Shown here piece by piece: positions 15,413 to 25,646 of a stretch of 64,000 nucleotides of DNA; positions within the stretch are counted from its first letter, which is position 1, and every line of letters starts with the position of its first letter. The notes under the pieces were generated by a model. The model saw only the letters and a program-made list of their open reading frames with translations, did no database searches and was not told where the DNA came from. This stretch comes from Marixanthomonas spongiae (GTDB lineage: Bacteria; Bacteroidota; Bacteroidia; Flavobacteriales; Flavobacteriaceae): NCBI RefSeq assembly GCF_003095375.1, contig NZ_QEHR01000001.1:1-64000 (forward strand), in the 5' to 3' direction. The translations under genes were made by a program, and so were the position numbers.

Positions 15413-18043
15413 CTATTTAAGGGATGCTAAACTTGCTTTTATGGTTTCAATTTTAGCCAGCGCATCTGCTTCCTTTTGCTTTTCCATGGCAACCACTTTT
15501 TCAGGAGCATTGTTCACAAAACGTTCGTTTTTCAGTTTTCCTTGAACGCTTTTCAAAAAGCCTTCGGTATAGCTGAGCTCTTCGTTCAATTTGGCTATTT
15601 CATCTGCTACATCAATTGCACCTTCAATAGGTATGAAATATTCGTTGCTTTTTACCCTAAAGGTCAATGCGCCATCAATTTTTTTGGTGACATAATTCAG
15701 TTCAGAAAGGTTCCCCATTTTTATTATCACCGAATCGAAAGTAGTATCGGTTTTTTCATTATTGATCACGGAAACCGAAATGGTATTTTTGAAAGAAATA
15801 TTCTTTTCTTTCCTTATGGTCCTGATGCCAGAAATCACGTCCTGGGCAAATTCGAAGTCTTTTATCAGTTTTTCATCATAACCTGAATCACTTGGCCACT
15901 CAGCAATAATCAAAGCTTCTTCCTTGGTGCGCGTTGTAATGTTTTGCCAAATTTCTTCAGAAACAAACGGCACAAACGGATGCATCAACTTTAAATTATC
16001 TTCTAACACCGCGATTACTTTTTTATGTGTAGCAGCCGAGATTGGCTCTCCAAAACCAGGTTTCAACATCTCGAGCAACCAAGAGCAAAAATCGTCCCAT
16101 ACCAATTTATAGGTGGCCATAAGTGCATCACTAATACGGTATTTGCCGTAATGGTCTTCAATCTCGGCAAGAGTTTTCGCAAATTTGTTTTTATACCAAT
16201 CGATGGCAATGGCATCGGTCTCGGTTTCTACTTTGTCATCTGAAACATCCCAACCGTCGATCAATCGATAGGCATTCCATATTTTGTTTACGAAACTGCT
16301 CCCCTGTTTGCACAATTCTTCTTCAAACATTAAATCGTTTCCGGCGGGCGAGCTCAACAGCATCCCTACCCGAACGCCATCGGCGCCGTACTTGTTCATC
16401 AGCTCAATAGGGTCTGGCGAGTTTCCTAAGGACTTGCTCATTTTCCGTCGTTGCTTGTCGCGTACAATCCCGGTTAAATACACACTATTAAACGGTTTTT
16501 CGTCACGGTATTCATAACCTGCGATGATCATTCGTGCCACCCAGAAGAACAAAATTTCTGGGGCAGTCACTAAATCCCTGGTAGGGTAATAATAGTTTAT
16601 TTCTTCATTGTCGGGCTCTAAAATTCCATTGAACACACTAATGGGCCACAACCAAGAAGAAAACCACGTATCCAACGCATCGGGGTCCTGAATGAGGTCG
16701 GTGGCTTTTAATGCATCATTGCCCGATTGTTCCTTAGCTAACTGCAACGCTGCTTCGGCGGTTTCTGCCACTACAAAATCTCCTTTCCCGCTTCCGTAGT
16801 AATAGGCAGGGATTTGATGGCCCCACCACAGTTGCCGTGAAATGTTCCAATCGCGTACATTTTCCATCCAATGGCGGTAGGTGTTGATGAATTTCTCTGG
16901 CACCAACTGAATATCTTTTTCAAGAATGGCATCAAGTGCAGGCTGGGCCAGTTCTTTCATTTTTAAAAACCATTGGTCGCTCAATTTTGGTTCGATCACC
17001 GCGCCGGTACGTTCACTCGTCCCTATTTTGTTGGTGTGCTGCTCCACTTTGGCGAGAACGCCCATTTCCTTTAATTCGGCCACAATTTCCTTGCGTACGG
17101 TAAAGCGGTCTTTTCCTTGATAATGAAGTCCGTATTGGTTTAAGGTAGCATCGTCGTTTAAAATATCGATGATTTCCAAATTGTGCTTATCGCCCAGCAT
17201 CTTATCGTTTTCATCATGGGCAGGTGTTACTTTCAAACATCCGGTACCAAACTCCAGATCGACATATTCATCTTCAATAATGGGAACCACCCGGTTGCAG
17301 ATAGGTACAATGGCGTTTTTTCCTTTTAAATGAGTAAAGCGTTCATCGTTAGGATTGATACAGATTGCGGTATCGCCCAAAATGGTTTCTGGCCGTGTGG
17401 TAGCGATGGTTAAAGTTTCTTCGCTTCTTTCGATTTTATAGTTCAGGTAGTATAAATTGCCTTGTTTTTCAATATGGATCACCTCTTCGTCAGAAAGGGT
17501 GGTCTGGGCCTGTGGATCCCAGTTTACCATTCTGTAGCCACGGTAAATATGTCCTTTTTGGTATAAATCCACAAAAACCTTGATCACAGAGGCTGACATA
17601 TCGTCATCCATCGTAAATTTAGTACGTTCCCAATCGCAAGAAGCGCCCAGTTTTTTTAATTGTTCAAGAATGATTCCGCCGTGTTTGTGGGTCCATTCCC
17701 AAGCGTGCTCTAAAAATTCTTCTCGGGTCAGGCTGTTTTTATCAATCCCTTCATCTTTCAATTTTGCCACAACTTTTGCTTCGGTAGCAATGGATGCGTG
17801 GTCGGTACCCGGCACCCAACAGGCGTTATAGCCTTTTAAACGCGCTCTGCGTATCAATACATCTTGTATGGTATTGTTGAGCATATGCCCCATGTGTAAC
17901 ACTCCTGTCACGTTTGGAGGCGGAATTACTATGGCATACGGTTCTTTTTCGTTTACTTCAGAATGAAAATAACCATTCTTCATCCAGTGGTCATACCACT
18001 TGTTTTCAATATCTTGAGCGTTATATTTTGCCGTTATTGCCAT
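15413..18043 (-). CDS. valS: Valine--tRNA ligase
   Basis: Charges tRNA-Val. The 876 residues carry the class I signatures HMGH (50-53, in NVTGVLHMGHML) and KMSKS (about 532-536, in RRKMSKSLGN). Between them lies the CP1 editing domain, with TTRPETILGDTAI. The C-terminal arm (about 815-876) is a coiled coil rich in Lys/Glu, as in other bacterial ValRS. The ATG opens MAITAKYNAQDIENKWY. It is transcribed alone, divergent from the DUF1573 gene. Confidence 0.97.
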   Translation of the reverse strand: MAITAKYNAQDIENKWYDHWMKNGYFHSEVNEKEPYAIVIPPPNVTGVLHMGHMLNNTIQDVLIRRARLKGYNACWVPGTDHASIATEAKVVAKLKDEGIDKNSLTREEFLEHAWEWTHKHGGIILEQLKKLGASCDWERTKFTMDDDMSASVIKVFVDLYQKGHIYRGYRMVNWDPQAQTTLSDEEVIHIEKQGNLYYLNYKIERSEETLTIATTRPETILGDTAICINPNDERFTHLKGKNAIVPICNRVVPIIEDEYVDLEFGTGCLKVTPAHDENDKMLGDKHNLEIIDILNDDATLNQYGLHYQGKDRFTVRKEIVAELKEMGVLAKVEQHTNKIGTSERTGAVIEPKLSDQWFLKMKELAQPALDAILEKDIQLVPEKFINTYRHWMENVRDWNISRQLWWGHQIPAYYYGSGKGDFVVAETAEAALQLAKEQSGNDALKATDLIQDPDALDTWFSSWLWPISVFNGILEPDNEEINYYYPTRDLVTAPEILFFWVARMIIAGYEYRDEKPFNSVYLTGIVRDKQRRKMSKSLGNSPDPIELMNKYGADGVRVGMLLSSPAGNDLMFEEELCKQGSSFVNKIWNAYRLIDGWDVSDDKVETETDAIAIDWYKNKFAKTLAEIEDHYGKYRISDALMATYKLVWDDFCSWLLEMLKPGFGEPISAATHKKVIAVLEDNLKLMHPFVPFVSEEIWQNITTRTKEEALIIAEWPSDSGYDEKLIKDFEFAQDVISGIRTIRKEKNISFKNTISVSVINNEKTDTTFDSVIIKMGNLSELNYVTKKIDGALTFRVKSNEYFIPIEGAIDVADEIAKLNEELSYTEGFLKSVQGKLKNERFVNNAPEKVVAMEKQKEADALAKIETIKASLASLK

Positions 18044-18072
18044 AATTTGGTCTAATTTTTGAACTAAGTATG

Positions 18073-18080
18073 CAAAAGTA
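18073..18080 (-). promoter_or_regulatory. -7 box for valS
   Basis: TACTTTTG on the minus strand, 29 bases before the valS ATG. The -33 region is only T-rich. Confidence 0.45.
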
Positions 18081-18117
18081 GCTATATCTGCAAGATTATA
18101 AAAGTGAATAAGTTATT

Positions 18118-18148
18118 TTGCAGATTGCATGAAAGATATGTACATTAG
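18118..18148 (+). promoter_or_regulatory. Promoter of the DUF1573 gene
   Basis: The -33 TTG (18118-18120) and -7 TACATTAG (18141-18148) are separated by 20 bases, 22 bases before the ATG. The -7 box departs from consensus at one base. Confidence 0.6.
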
Positions 18149-18170
18149 CATACTCTAAATCTTAGAAATC

Positions 18171-18566
18171 ATGAAAAAATTAGCATTAATTGCATTTGTA
18201 GCTTTATTTGGACTTGCCGCCAATGCACAAGCAAAATTTGAATTTAAATCTGAAACCATAGACTACGGCGAGATCGCTAAAGGAAGCGATGGCGTTCGTG
18301 TTTTTGAATTTACCAATGTGGGCGATGCGCCTCTGGTGGTAACCGATGTTAAATCGAGCTGCGGTTGTACCGTTCCAAAAAAACCTGAAAAAGCCGTGGC
18401 CCCTGGGGAAACTGGCGAAATTCAAGTAGAATACGATACAAAACGCGTTGGCCCCATTAGGAAGACCGTAACCGTGTATTCCAATGCCGATCAGCCCGTT
18501 AAAGCCTTGAAAATAAAAGGAACCGTTTTGTCGGATAACAAAAGTGTTTTAGAAAAAACAAAATAA
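18171..18566 (+). CDS. DUF1573 exported protein
   Basis: A 131-residue exported protein with a clear Sec signal (MKKLALIAFVALFGLAANAQA). The DUF1573 Ig-like fold is indicated by DYGEIAKGSDGVRVFEFTN, the conserved SSCGCT motif (about 64-69) and a final strand KIKGTVL. The Cys pair in SCGC may form a disulfide or bind a ligand. The biochemical role of the family is unknown. The gene is monocistronic, with its own promoter and terminator. Confidence 0.9.
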   Translation: MKKLALIAFVALFGLAANAQAKFEFKSETIDYGEIAKGSDGVRVFEFTNVGDAPLVVTDVKSSCGCTVPKKPEKAVAPGETGEIQVEYDTKRVGPIRKTVTVYSNADQPVKALKIKGTVLSDNKSVLEKTK

Positions 18567-18586
18567 GGTACTTTTAAATTAGAAAC

Positions 18587-18616
18587 AAAAGCCCTGCTTT
18601 GTCGTGGGGCTTTTTT
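18587..18616 (+). terminator. Terminator after the DUF1573 gene
   Basis: AAAAGCCC (18587-18594) can pair with GGGC and the T-run that follows (18607-18616), a standard stem with U-tract. Confidence 0.8.
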
Positions 18617-18707
18617 GTTTTTATGGTTTTTTGCATACCCATAGGGCAATAGAATAAAGACATTAAAAATAACAATACCCAATTTTTTATAGCCTAAGCC
18701 GATTGCC

Positions 18708-18715
18708 TATCTTTG
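18708..18715 (+). promoter_or_regulatory. -7 box for folE
   Basis: TATCTTTG, 33 bases before the chosen ATG. It overlaps the TTG at 18713 that a longer frame would need as a start, so that longer start is not possible from this promoter. Confidence 0.55.
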
Positions 18716-18748
18716 CAAACAGTTTATAGACCACACTTACAACAACAG

Positions 18749-19426
18749 ATGGATTTAGAAAAACAACTACAAGAAATTGAAGCCATGGGCGATGACCACG
18801 TAGGCAGCGCTACTGGAACCCCGTTGCGCCCTGATGCTTTCGAACTTAGTGACATAGAAAAAATTGAACGTATTAAAAAAGACGTTCATAATATTATGGA
18901 CACGTTAGGGCTCGATTTAACCGACGACAGCTTAAAGGGAACCCCCAACAGGGTTGCCAAAATGTTCGTTCAAGAAATTTTTGGAGGCTTGCACCCCGAC
19001 CGAAAGCCAAAAGCCTCAACCTTTGACAACAAATACAAGTATGGAGAGATGTTAGTAGAAAAAAACATCACCCTCTACTCTACTTGCGAACACCATTTGC
19101 TTCCTATCGTTGGGAAAGCCCATATTGCATATATTTCAAACGGCACGGTTGTAGGATTATCAAAAATGAACCGTATTGTAGATTATTACGCAAAACGCCC
19201 GCAAGTACAAGAACGCCTTACCATGCAAGTGGTTAAAGAATTGCAAAAAGTACTAAATACAGACGATGTTGCTTGTGTGATCGACGCCAAACATTTATGC
19301 GTCAACTCCAGAGGAATTAGGGATATAGATAGCAGTACCGTTACCAGTGAATTTGGCGGAAAGTTTAAAAACGCCGAAACACGTCGGGATTTTTTGGATT
19401 ATATCAATTTGGATACTGAATTTTAG
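18749..19426 (+). CDS. folE: GTP cyclohydrolase I
   Basis: Converts GTP to dihydroneopterin triphosphate, the first step of folate and pterin synthesis. Zinc ligands are visible as C113 and H116 (in STCEHHLLP) and C184 (in HLCVNSRG). The product has about 225 residues. A frame beginning 36 bases earlier runs through the -7 box, so MDLEKQLQEIEAM is preferred. The first 35 residues are variable and acidic, and the catalytic domain begins near IKKDVHNIMDTLGL. It is followed by a spacer holding the second heptamer array. Confidence 0.95.
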   Translation: MDLEKQLQEIEAMGDDHVGSATGTPLRPDAFELSDIEKIERIKKDVHNIMDTLGLDLTDDSLKGTPNRVAKMFVQEIFGGLHPDRKPKASTFDNKYKYGEMLVEKNITLYSTCEHHLLPIVGKAHIAYISNGTVVGLSKMNRIVDYYAKRPQVQERLTMQVVKELQKVLNTDDVACVIDAKHLCVNSRGIRDIDSSTVTSEFGGKFKNAETRRDFLDYINLDTEF

Positions 19427-19441
19427 GGGATGACTGATGCT

Positions 19442-19486
19442 ACATGCTGGATGCTGGATGCTGGATGCTGGATGCTGGATGCTGGA
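19442..19486. repeat. 7-bp tandem repeat (ATGCTGG) upstream of cysS
   Basis: ATGCTGG is repeated head to tail about six times. There are no spacers, so it is not CRISPR. It lies in the 166-bp folE-cysS spacer. The unit length equals that of the array at 3858-3884, but the sequences differ. Slippage could change the copy number between strains. Confidence 0.85.
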
Positions 19487-19592
19487 TAAAAATTGAAATG
19501 CTCTTTTAAAATATTCATTTACTGATTATATTTTCGAAATATATAATTATTAACAACGGTCTCCGGTCTTTCGGCTTCCGACAACAAAGAAC

Positions 19593-21077
19593 ATGAAACG
19601 TTACGAAGAACAAGAACTTACCATTTACAATTCCATTTCTAAAAAGAAAGAGAAATTCGTTCCCATAAACGAGGGTGCTATCGGCATGTACGTGTGTGGC
19701 CCTACGGTTTACAGCAATGTCCATTTGGGAAATTGCCGTACGTTTTTATCATTCGACCTTGTTTTTCGGTACCTGAAACATCTTGGATATAAAGTTCGTT
19801 ATGTTCGAAATATCACTGACGCCGGTCATCTTGAAAACGACGGGGAAAGTGGTGACGACCCAATTTTGAAAAAAGCCCGGATCGAACAATTGGAGCCTAT
19901 GGAAGTGGTTCAGAAATACACGGTCGATTTCCATAATATCATGAAAACCTTCAATGCCCATCCGCCAAGTATTGAACCCACAGCTACCGGACATATTGTT
20001 GAACAAATACAGATTGTGGAAAACATTATAGAACAAGGCTATGCGTATGAAAAAAACGGCTCTGTTTATTTTGACGTGATGAAGTACAACGAAGACCACA
20101 AATACGGCATTTTAAGCGGACGGAATTTAGAAGATATGATCGCCAATACCCGGGAACTTGCCGCGCAGAGCGATAAAAAGAACCCTCAGGATTTTGCCCT
20201 TTGGAAAAAAGCCGATCCCGAACACATTATGCGTTGGCCTTCGCCATGGAGTGTCGGTTTCCCTGGCTGGCATTTAGAATGTACCGTAATGAGCACAAAA
20301 TATCTGGGCAATCAATTTGACATCCACGGCGGTGGTATGGATCTAAAGTTTCCACATCATGAATGTGAGATTGCACAAGCCGAAGCTTCTAATGGTCAAA
20401 ATCCAGTAAATTATTGGATGCACGCCAATATGTTGACGCTTAATGGTAAAAAAATGTCGAAATCCACTGGAAACTTTATTCTTCCACGGGATATGTTTTC
20501 GGGCGACAACGATATTTTCAACAAGCCGTTTGCACCTACTGTGGTCAAATTTTTTATGTATCAAGCGCAGTACCGAAGTATTTTGGATTTTTCAAAAGAG
20601 GCATTAGAAGCTTCCGAAAAAGGCTTTAATCGCTTAATGGATGCTTATCGCTCCATTGGCGGGGTAAAAACTTCAGAAAGCAGCAGTATCGACGTAACCC
20701 GTTGGCGTCAATCGTGTTATGATGCCATGAATGACGACTTTAACAGCCCGATTCTTATTGCACAGTTGTTCGAGGGAGCTAAATTCATCAATTCAGTGTT
20801 AGACGGTTCCGAGATCATTACAGAAAAAGACCTGCAGTTGTTGAAACAAACCATGCAGGATTTTATTTTCGATGTGTTAGGATTGGTCGATATAGCTGAA
20901 AGCACCGCTCAGGACGGCAATAAATTGAGTGAAACCATTAAATTATTGATCCAGTTGAGGGACAAAGCCCGTGCCAACAAGGATTTTGAAACGAGCGACA
21001 AAATTAGGGACGAATTGCAAAAAGCAGGCATACAGCTTAAAGACGGAAAAGACGGCACTACCTTTTCACTTAATTAA
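19593..21077 (+). CDS. cysS: Cysteine--tRNA ligase
   Basis: Charges tRNA-Cys. The 494-residue class I enzyme has the zinc Cys C35 (MYVCGPTVY), the HIGH-type motif HLGN (44-47) and KMSKS near 287-291 ([10 protein letters not shown]). The WHLECT segment supplies another zinc ligand. The C-terminal helical anticodon-binding region is full length. The ATG follows a short AT-rich leader after the heptamer repeat. It precedes trpD on the same strand, separated by an imperfect hairpin. Confidence 0.96.
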   Translation: MKRYEEQELTIYNSISKKKEKFVPINEGAIGMYVCGPTVYSNVHLGNCRTFLSFDLVFRYLKHLGYKVRYVRNITDAGHLENDGESGDDPILKKARIEQLEPMEVVQKYTVDFHNIMKTFNAHPPSIEPTATGHIVEQIQIVENIIEQGYAYEKNGSVYFDVMKYNEDHKYGILSGRNLEDMIANTRELAAQSDKKNPQDFALWKKADPEHIMRWPSPWSVGFPGWHLECTVMSTKYLGNQFDIHGGGMDLKFPHHECEIAQAEASNGQNPVNYWMHANMLTLNGKKMSKSTGNFILPRDMFSGDNDIFNKPFAPTVVKFFMYQAQYRSILDFSKEALEASEKGFNRLMDAYRSIGGVKTSESSSIDVTRWRQSCYDAMNDDFNSPILIAQLFEGAKFINSVLDGSEIITEKDLQLLKQTMQDFIFDVLGLVDIAESTAQDGNKLSETIKLLIQLRDKARANKDFETSDKIRDELQKAGIQLKDGKDGTTFSLN

Positions 21078-21100
21078 TCATCATGTTAGGCTTTCTAACC

Positions 21101-21133
21101 AGACCTCAAAGTTCTTGAAGACTTTCGAGCTCT
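21101..21133 (+). terminator. Degenerate hairpin between cysS and trpD
   Basis: AGACCTCAAAGT (21101-21112) can pair imperfectly with ACTTTCGAGCTCT (21121-21133), with one bulge and one mismatch. It looks like a worn copy of the hairpin at 33336-33373 and lacks a good U-tract, so termination is likely weak. Confidence 0.4.
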
Positions 21134-21155
21134 ATTTCGCCATATCCAAAATAAA

Positions 21156-22148
21156 ATGAAGCAAGTACTTAACAGACTTATAAATCACGAGCAGTTAACC
21201 AAAGAAGAAGCCCGAAACATCTTAGTTTCCATTAGTGAAGGAAAGTTTAACCAAAGCCAGATTGCCTCTTTTTTAACCGTTTTCATGATGCGAAACGTCA
21301 CTCTTGAAGAATTGGAAGGCTTTCGCGACGCTTTATTAGACCTTTGCTTAAAGGTAGATTTATCGGGGTACAACACCATAGACCTCTGCGGAACCGGTGG
21401 CGACAGTAAAAACACGTTTAATATTTCCACGCTCTCCTCTTTTGTTACAGCCGGAGCAGGTGTTTTGGTTACCAAACACGGTAATTATGGGGTGTCCTCC
21501 ATAAGCGGCAGCAGCAATGTTATGGAACAATTGGGGATACAATTCAGTAACGAAACCGATTTTTTAAAACGAAGTCTTGACGAGGCAGGCATCTGTATTT
21601 TGCACGCCCCGCTTTTCCACCCCGCTATGAAAAGCGTTGCCCCAATTAGAAGGGATTTAGCCGTAAAAACGTTTTTCAATATGTTGGGCCCTATGGTAAA
21701 TCCTGCATTTCCCAAAAACCAGTTAGTGGGTGTGTTCAATTTGCAATTGGCACGCTTATACGGCTATATGTATCAAAAAAGCAGTAAAAATTACGCTATT
21801 TTGCACGCCATGGACGGATACGATGAAATTTCACTGACTGGTCCCGTAAAAGTTATTTCAAATACTTCGGAAAGCACCATGAAGCCAGAAGATTTCGGTT
21901 TCAGCAGCATCGAACAATCTGCTATTTACGGTGGCGATACGGTGGAATCATCTGCTGAACTATTTAAAACAATTATTTCAGGGCACGGAACCGAAGAGCA
22001 AAACAATGTGGTTTGCGCCAATGCCGGGATGGCTATTTCGGTTGCCAAACAATGCGGTATTGAAACGGGAATCGAACAAGCAAAAGAGTCGTTACAATCT
22101 GGAAAAGCCTTGCAAGTATTGCAAAAACTTCAAAAACTGAGTGCTTAA
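21156..22148 (+). CDS. trpD: Anthranilate phosphoribosyltransferase
   Basis: Second step of tryptophan synthesis: transfers phosphoribose from PRPP to anthranilate. The glycine-rich PRPP loop is CGTGGD (78-83), followed by KNTFNIST and KHGNYGVSS. At 330 residues the enzyme is full length and not fused to TrpG. It is the first gene of trpDCFBA. trpE and trpG, which normally come first, are not next to it, and cysS occupies the upstream position. The trpC start follows 3 bp after its stop. Confidence 0.96.
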   Translation: MKQVLNRLINHEQLTKEEARNILVSISEGKFNQSQIASFLTVFMMRNVTLEELEGFRDALLDLCLKVDLSGYNTIDLCGTGGDSKNTFNISTLSSFVTAGAGVLVTKHGNYGVSSISGSSNVMEQLGIQFSNETDFLKRSLDEAGICILHAPLFHPAMKSVAPIRRDLAVKTFFNMLGPMVNPAFPKNQLVGVFNLQLARLYGYMYQKSSKNYAILHAMDGYDEISLTGPVKVISNTSESTMKPEDFGFSSIEQSAIYGGDTVESSAELFKTIISGHGTEEQNNVVCANAGMAISVAKQCGIETGIEQAKESLQSGKALQVLQKLQKLSA

Positions 22149-22151
22149 TAT

Positions 22152-22931
22152 ATGACTATTTTAGACCACATCATTCAGAATAAATTAAAAGAAGTCAATG
22201 CCAAAAAAGCGCTTTTCCCTATTTCGGTTTTAGAAAAGTCAAAAGCATTTGTCCGCTCTCCTATTTCATTGGCGGCTGCCTTAAACCATTCCAGAACGGG
22301 GATTATTGCCGAACACAAAAGAAGGTCGCCCAGCAAATCGGTCATTAACGACCAAGTTAATTTGCCTGAAGTTGCCAGTGGCTATAAGAAAGCTGGTGTT
22401 TGTGGTATTTCGGTGTTAACAGATACCAAGTATTTTGGCGGATCATTGGACGATTTGGCATTGGCCAGAAACTGTGTGGATATTCCCTTGTTGCGTAAAG
22501 AATTTATTATCGATCCCTATCAAATCTATGAAGCAAGAGCGTATGGAGCCGATGCTATTCTGTTGATTGCCGCTGCTTTAAGCAATAATCAGTTGAAGCA
22601 ATTTTCAAAAACCGCCAAGCAGTTGGGACTGGATGTTTTGTTGGAAGTTCATAATGAAGAAGAGTTGCAACGTTCTTTGTTGCCAACCGTTGATATGTTG
22701 GGCGTGAACAACCGAAATTTAAAAAACTTTGAGGTTTCCATCGAGGTGAGCAAAGCACTTTCAGAAAAAATACCGAATGATTTTATAAAAATTTCAGAAA
22801 GCGGCATCAGCGATCCTCAAACCATGAAAACATTGCAAGATTATGGTTACAAAGGTTTTTTAATAGGCGAAACCTTTATGAAAACCGATAATCCCGGTGA
22901 AAGCGCAAGAAATTTTATTGCATCCTTGTAA
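22152..22931 (+). CDS. trpC: Indole-3-glycerol phosphate synthase
   Basis: Closes the indole ring of the tryptophan pathway. The 259-residue TIM barrel shows the catalytic segment IIAEHKRRSPSKS, then SVLTDTKYFGG, LLRKEFIIDPYQI, GVNNRNL and SESGI, all in the order of TrpC. It is not fused to TrpF, unlike the E. coli enzyme. It lies between trpD (3 bp) and trpF (34 bp) in the same operon. Confidence 0.96.
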   Translation: MTILDHIIQNKLKEVNAKKALFPISVLEKSKAFVRSPISLAAALNHSRTGIIAEHKRRSPSKSVINDQVNLPEVASGYKKAGVCGISVLTDTKYFGGSLDDLALARNCVDIPLLRKEFIIDPYQIYEARAYGADAILLIAAALSNNQLKQFSKTAKQLGLDVLLEVHNEEELQRSLLPTVDMLGVNNRNLKNFEVSIEVSKALSEKIPNDFIKISESGISDPQTMKTLQDYGYKGFLIGETFMKTDNPGESARNFIASL

Positions 22932-22965
22932 GTTTTAAAAGAGCTGTAAGGTATAGGGCCAAATT

Positions 22966-23616
22966 ATGTTGAAGATGAACACACCAAAACTAAAAATCTG
23001 CGGTATGAAACATAACCCTACGGAGGTAGCTGCGCTGTATCCAGATTATTTGGGGTTTATTTTCTACAAAGGCTCACCACGCAATTATAAAGGTGACATC
23101 CCTTTGTTGCCCAAATCGATAAAAAAGGTGGGAGTATTTGTAAACGCTACCCATATCGAAATAAAGGAACGGGTAGCACAATTGCAATTAGACGTCATTC
23201 AATTGCACGGGGAAGAGTCTGCAGATTTCTGTAAAAAACTGGCTTTGAACAGAAAAACAACTACTGCCATTTGGAAAGTTTTCAGCATTAAAGACACCTT
23301 TGACTTTTCGGTATTAAAAAATTACGAACCCTATGTTTCGGCTTTTCTTTTTGATACCAAGGGAAAGGCAAAAGGGGGAAACGGCTACACCTTCAATTGG
23401 AAAATTTTAGAAGAATATCCTTCCTCAACACCAATTGTGCTCAGCGGAGGCATTGGATTAGACGAATTAGACCAGCTTTCAGAAATACTGAAGACCGACC
23501 TTCCCATTGTGGCTGTTGATGTAAACAGTAAATTTGAAGACCAACCCGGATTAAAAAACACCAATAAACTGCAACTGTTTATGGAAAAACTGAACACATT
23601 ACAATCAAACGTATGA
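22966..23616 (+). CDS. trpF: Phosphoribosylanthranilate isomerase
   Basis: Isomerises phosphoribosylanthranilate. The general base is the Cys in LKICGMK near the N-terminus; HGEES and [19 protein letters not shown] are further signatures. Two in-frame ATGs (22966 and 22975) are possible. The first is used, but the second would leave a product equally normal in size (about 213 residues). The stop overlaps trpB by 4 bp (ATGA), implying translational coupling. Confidence 0.94.
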   Translation: MLKMNTPKLKICGMKHNPTEVAALYPDYLGFIFYKGSPRNYKGDIPLLPKSIKKVGVFVNATHIEIKERVAQLQLDVIQLHGEESADFCKKLALNRKTTTAIWKVFSIKDTFDFSVLKNYEPYVSAFLFDTKGKAKGGNGYTFNWKILEEYPSSTPIVLSGGIGLDELDQLSEILKTDLPIVAVDVNSKFEDQPGLKNTNKLQLFMEKLNTLQSNV

Positions 23617-24794
23617 GCTACCACGTAAACGAAAAAGGGTATTATGGTGAGTTTGGCGGGGCTTATATTCCCGAAATGCTTTACCCAAACGTAGAAGAAC
23701 TGCGGCAAAACTATCTTGCTGTCATGCAAGAACTTAGTTTTCAAAAGAAATTCAAAGAACTGCTCAAAGAGTACGTAGGTCGCCCTACTCCATTATATTA
23801 TGCCAAGCGCCTTTCAGAAAAATACAATACTAAAATCTATTTAAAAAGGGAAGACCTATGCCATACTGGAGCACATAAAGTAAACAATACAATTGGACAG
23901 ATACTCATGGCCAAGCATTTGGGCAAAAACCGTATTATTGCTGAAACCGGAGCAGGACAACACGGCGTAGCCACGGCTACTGTATGTGCGCTTATGGGAA
24001 TAGCTTGCATTGTATATATGGGCGCTATTGATATGGAACGGCAAGCACCCAACGTAGCACGCATGAAAATGCTTGGGGCTACCGTAGTTCCAGCCACAAG
24101 CGGCAGCAAAACGTTAAAAGATGCAACCAATGAGGCCATTCGCGATTGGATAAACAATCCCACCAACACCCATTACATCATTGGCAGTGTGGTGGGGCCA
24201 CATCCCTATCCTGATATGGTAGCACGATTTCAAAGCGTAATTTCTGAAGAAATAAAAACACAATTGCAGGAAAAGGAAGTAAGAGAAAATCCAGACTATG
24301 TTGTTGCGTGTGTAGGCGGCGGAAGCAATGCTGCCGGAGCTTATTACCATTATTTAGACCGGCCAAACGTAGGCATTATTGCCGTTGAAGCTGCCGGCAA
24401 AGGGATACAGAGTGGCGAAAGTGCCGCTACTTCTGCTTTAGGTAAACCCGGTATTATCCACGGCAGCAAAACCTTATTGATGCAAACAGCCGATGGGCAG
24501 ATTACCGAACCCTATTCTATTTCGGCCGGTTTGGATTATCCGGGCGTAGGCCCCATGCACGCCCATTTATATGCCAGTGGTCGTGGCGAGTTTATTTCGA
24601 TTACCGATACCGAAGCTATGGAAGCCGGTCTGGAATTAAGTAAACTAGAGGGCATTATCCCTGCTATTGAAACCAGCCACGCACTTGCTATTTTTAAAAA
24701 CAGGCCATTTAAAAAAGACGACATCGTGGTTATAAATTTAAGCGGTCGCGGAGACAAAGATTTAAATACATATATTGATTATTTCAACCTATAA
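23613..24794 (+). CDS. trpB: Tryptophan synthase beta chain
   Basis: Joins indole with serine to give tryptophan, using PLP. The PLP lysine is K89 (HTGAHKVNN), and the phosphate-binding loop is GGGSNA in the middle of the chain. The N-terminus [14 protein letters not shown] is typical of TrpB1. The 393-residue length is standard. It overlaps trpF by 4 bp and trpA by 1 bp, so the two synthase subunits are made in step. Confidence 0.97.
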   Translation: MSYHVNEKGYYGEFGGAYIPEMLYPNVEELRQNYLAVMQELSFQKKFKELLKEYVGRPTPLYYAKRLSEKYNTKIYLKREDLCHTGAHKVNNTIGQILMAKHLGKNRIIAETGAGQHGVATATVCALMGIACIVYMGAIDMERQAPNVARMKMLGATVVPATSGSKTLKDATNEAIRDWINNPTNTHYIIGSVVGPHPYPDMVARFQSVISEEIKTQLQEKEVRENPDYVVACVGGGSNAAGAYYHYLDRPNVGIIAVEAAGKGIQSGESAATSALGKPGIIHGSKTLLMQTADGQITEPYSISAGLDYPGVGPMHAHLYASGRGEFISITDTEAMEAGLELSKLEGIIPAIETSHALAIFKNRPFKKDDIVVINLSGRGDKDLNTYIDYFNL

Positions 24795-25555
24795 TGAAAC
24801 GATTACAAGAAACCTTACAGCAAGGCAACAAGCTATTGTCTATTTATTTTACGGCTGGCTATCCAAACTTGGAGGATACTATTCCTATTTTGAAAGCCTT
24901 GGAAAAAAACGGCGTAGATATGGTTGAAATAGGCCTGCCCTTCAGCGATCCATTGGCCGATGGCCCTACTATACAAGCCAGTTCTACCCAAGCCTTAAAA
25001 AATGGGATGACCACCGAAGTTTTGTTCGACCAACTTAAAGGTGTTCGAGAGCAAATTTCCATTCCTTTGATTATTATGGGGTATTTTAATCCTGTTTTGC
25101 AATATGGCGTGGAAGCATTCTGTAAGAAATGTGCCGATATTGGTATTGATGGTCTTATTTTACCAGATTTGCCTTTAGCCGAATACAACTTGCATTATCG
25201 CTTGACCTTTGAAAAATATAATCTCGCCAACATATTTTTGATTACCCCGCAAACTTCGGTAAAACGGATAATGGAAATCGATAAAGCCTCAAACGCATTT
25301 ATCTATATGGTAAGCAGTGCCAGCACCACAGGAAAAACATCCGGATTTAACGATGAACAAATTGCTTATTTCAACAGAATTGAAGGATTACAACTTAAAA
25401 ATCCCCAGATTGTTGGTTTTGGCATCAACAATGCCGAAACGTTCAATATTGCAACCAAATATGCCAAGGGAGCCATTATAGGCAGTGCGTTCATTAAAGC
25501 GCTTACCACAGACGGTATTGTCGGCATACATCCCTTCATAAATAGGTTACGGTAA
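24794..25555 (+). CDS. trpA: Tryptophan synthase alpha chain
   Basis: Splits indole-3-glycerol phosphate and passes indole to TrpB. The catalytic residues E45 and D56 are visible in VEIGLPFSDPLADGP, matching E49 and D60 of E. coli. The 253-residue TIM barrel is complete, with VSSASTTG and FGINNAE for phosphate binding. Its start codon overlaps the trpB stop (TAATG). It is the last gene of the operon. Confidence 0.97.
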   Translation: MKRLQETLQQGNKLLSIYFTAGYPNLEDTIPILKALEKNGVDMVEIGLPFSDPLADGPTIQASSTQALKNGMTTEVLFDQLKGVREQISIPLIIMGYFNPVLQYGVEAFCKKCADIGIDGLILPDLPLAEYNLHYRLTFEKYNLANIFLITPQTSVKRIMEIDKASNAFIYMVSSASTTGKTSGFNDEQIAYFNRIEGLQLKNPQIVGFGINNAETFNIATKYAKGAIIGSAFIKALTTDGIVGIHPFINRLR

Positions 25556-25646
25556 TTTTAACCATACTTTAGTAGGCATTTAATATAAATTGTGAAGGAA
25601 GTTTTTTAGCTTTTATGATTGAAATATAAATTTAAAACAATCTATT

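Noticed and set aside
19442-19486. Possible CRISPR array
   Set aside because: The unit is only 7 bp and there are no spacers or cas genes; it is a simple tandem repeat.
21078-21155. Possible trp attenuator or leader peptide before trpD
   Set aside because: No short frame with Trp codons is present and the hairpin is imperfect with no U-tract, so attenuation is unsupported.
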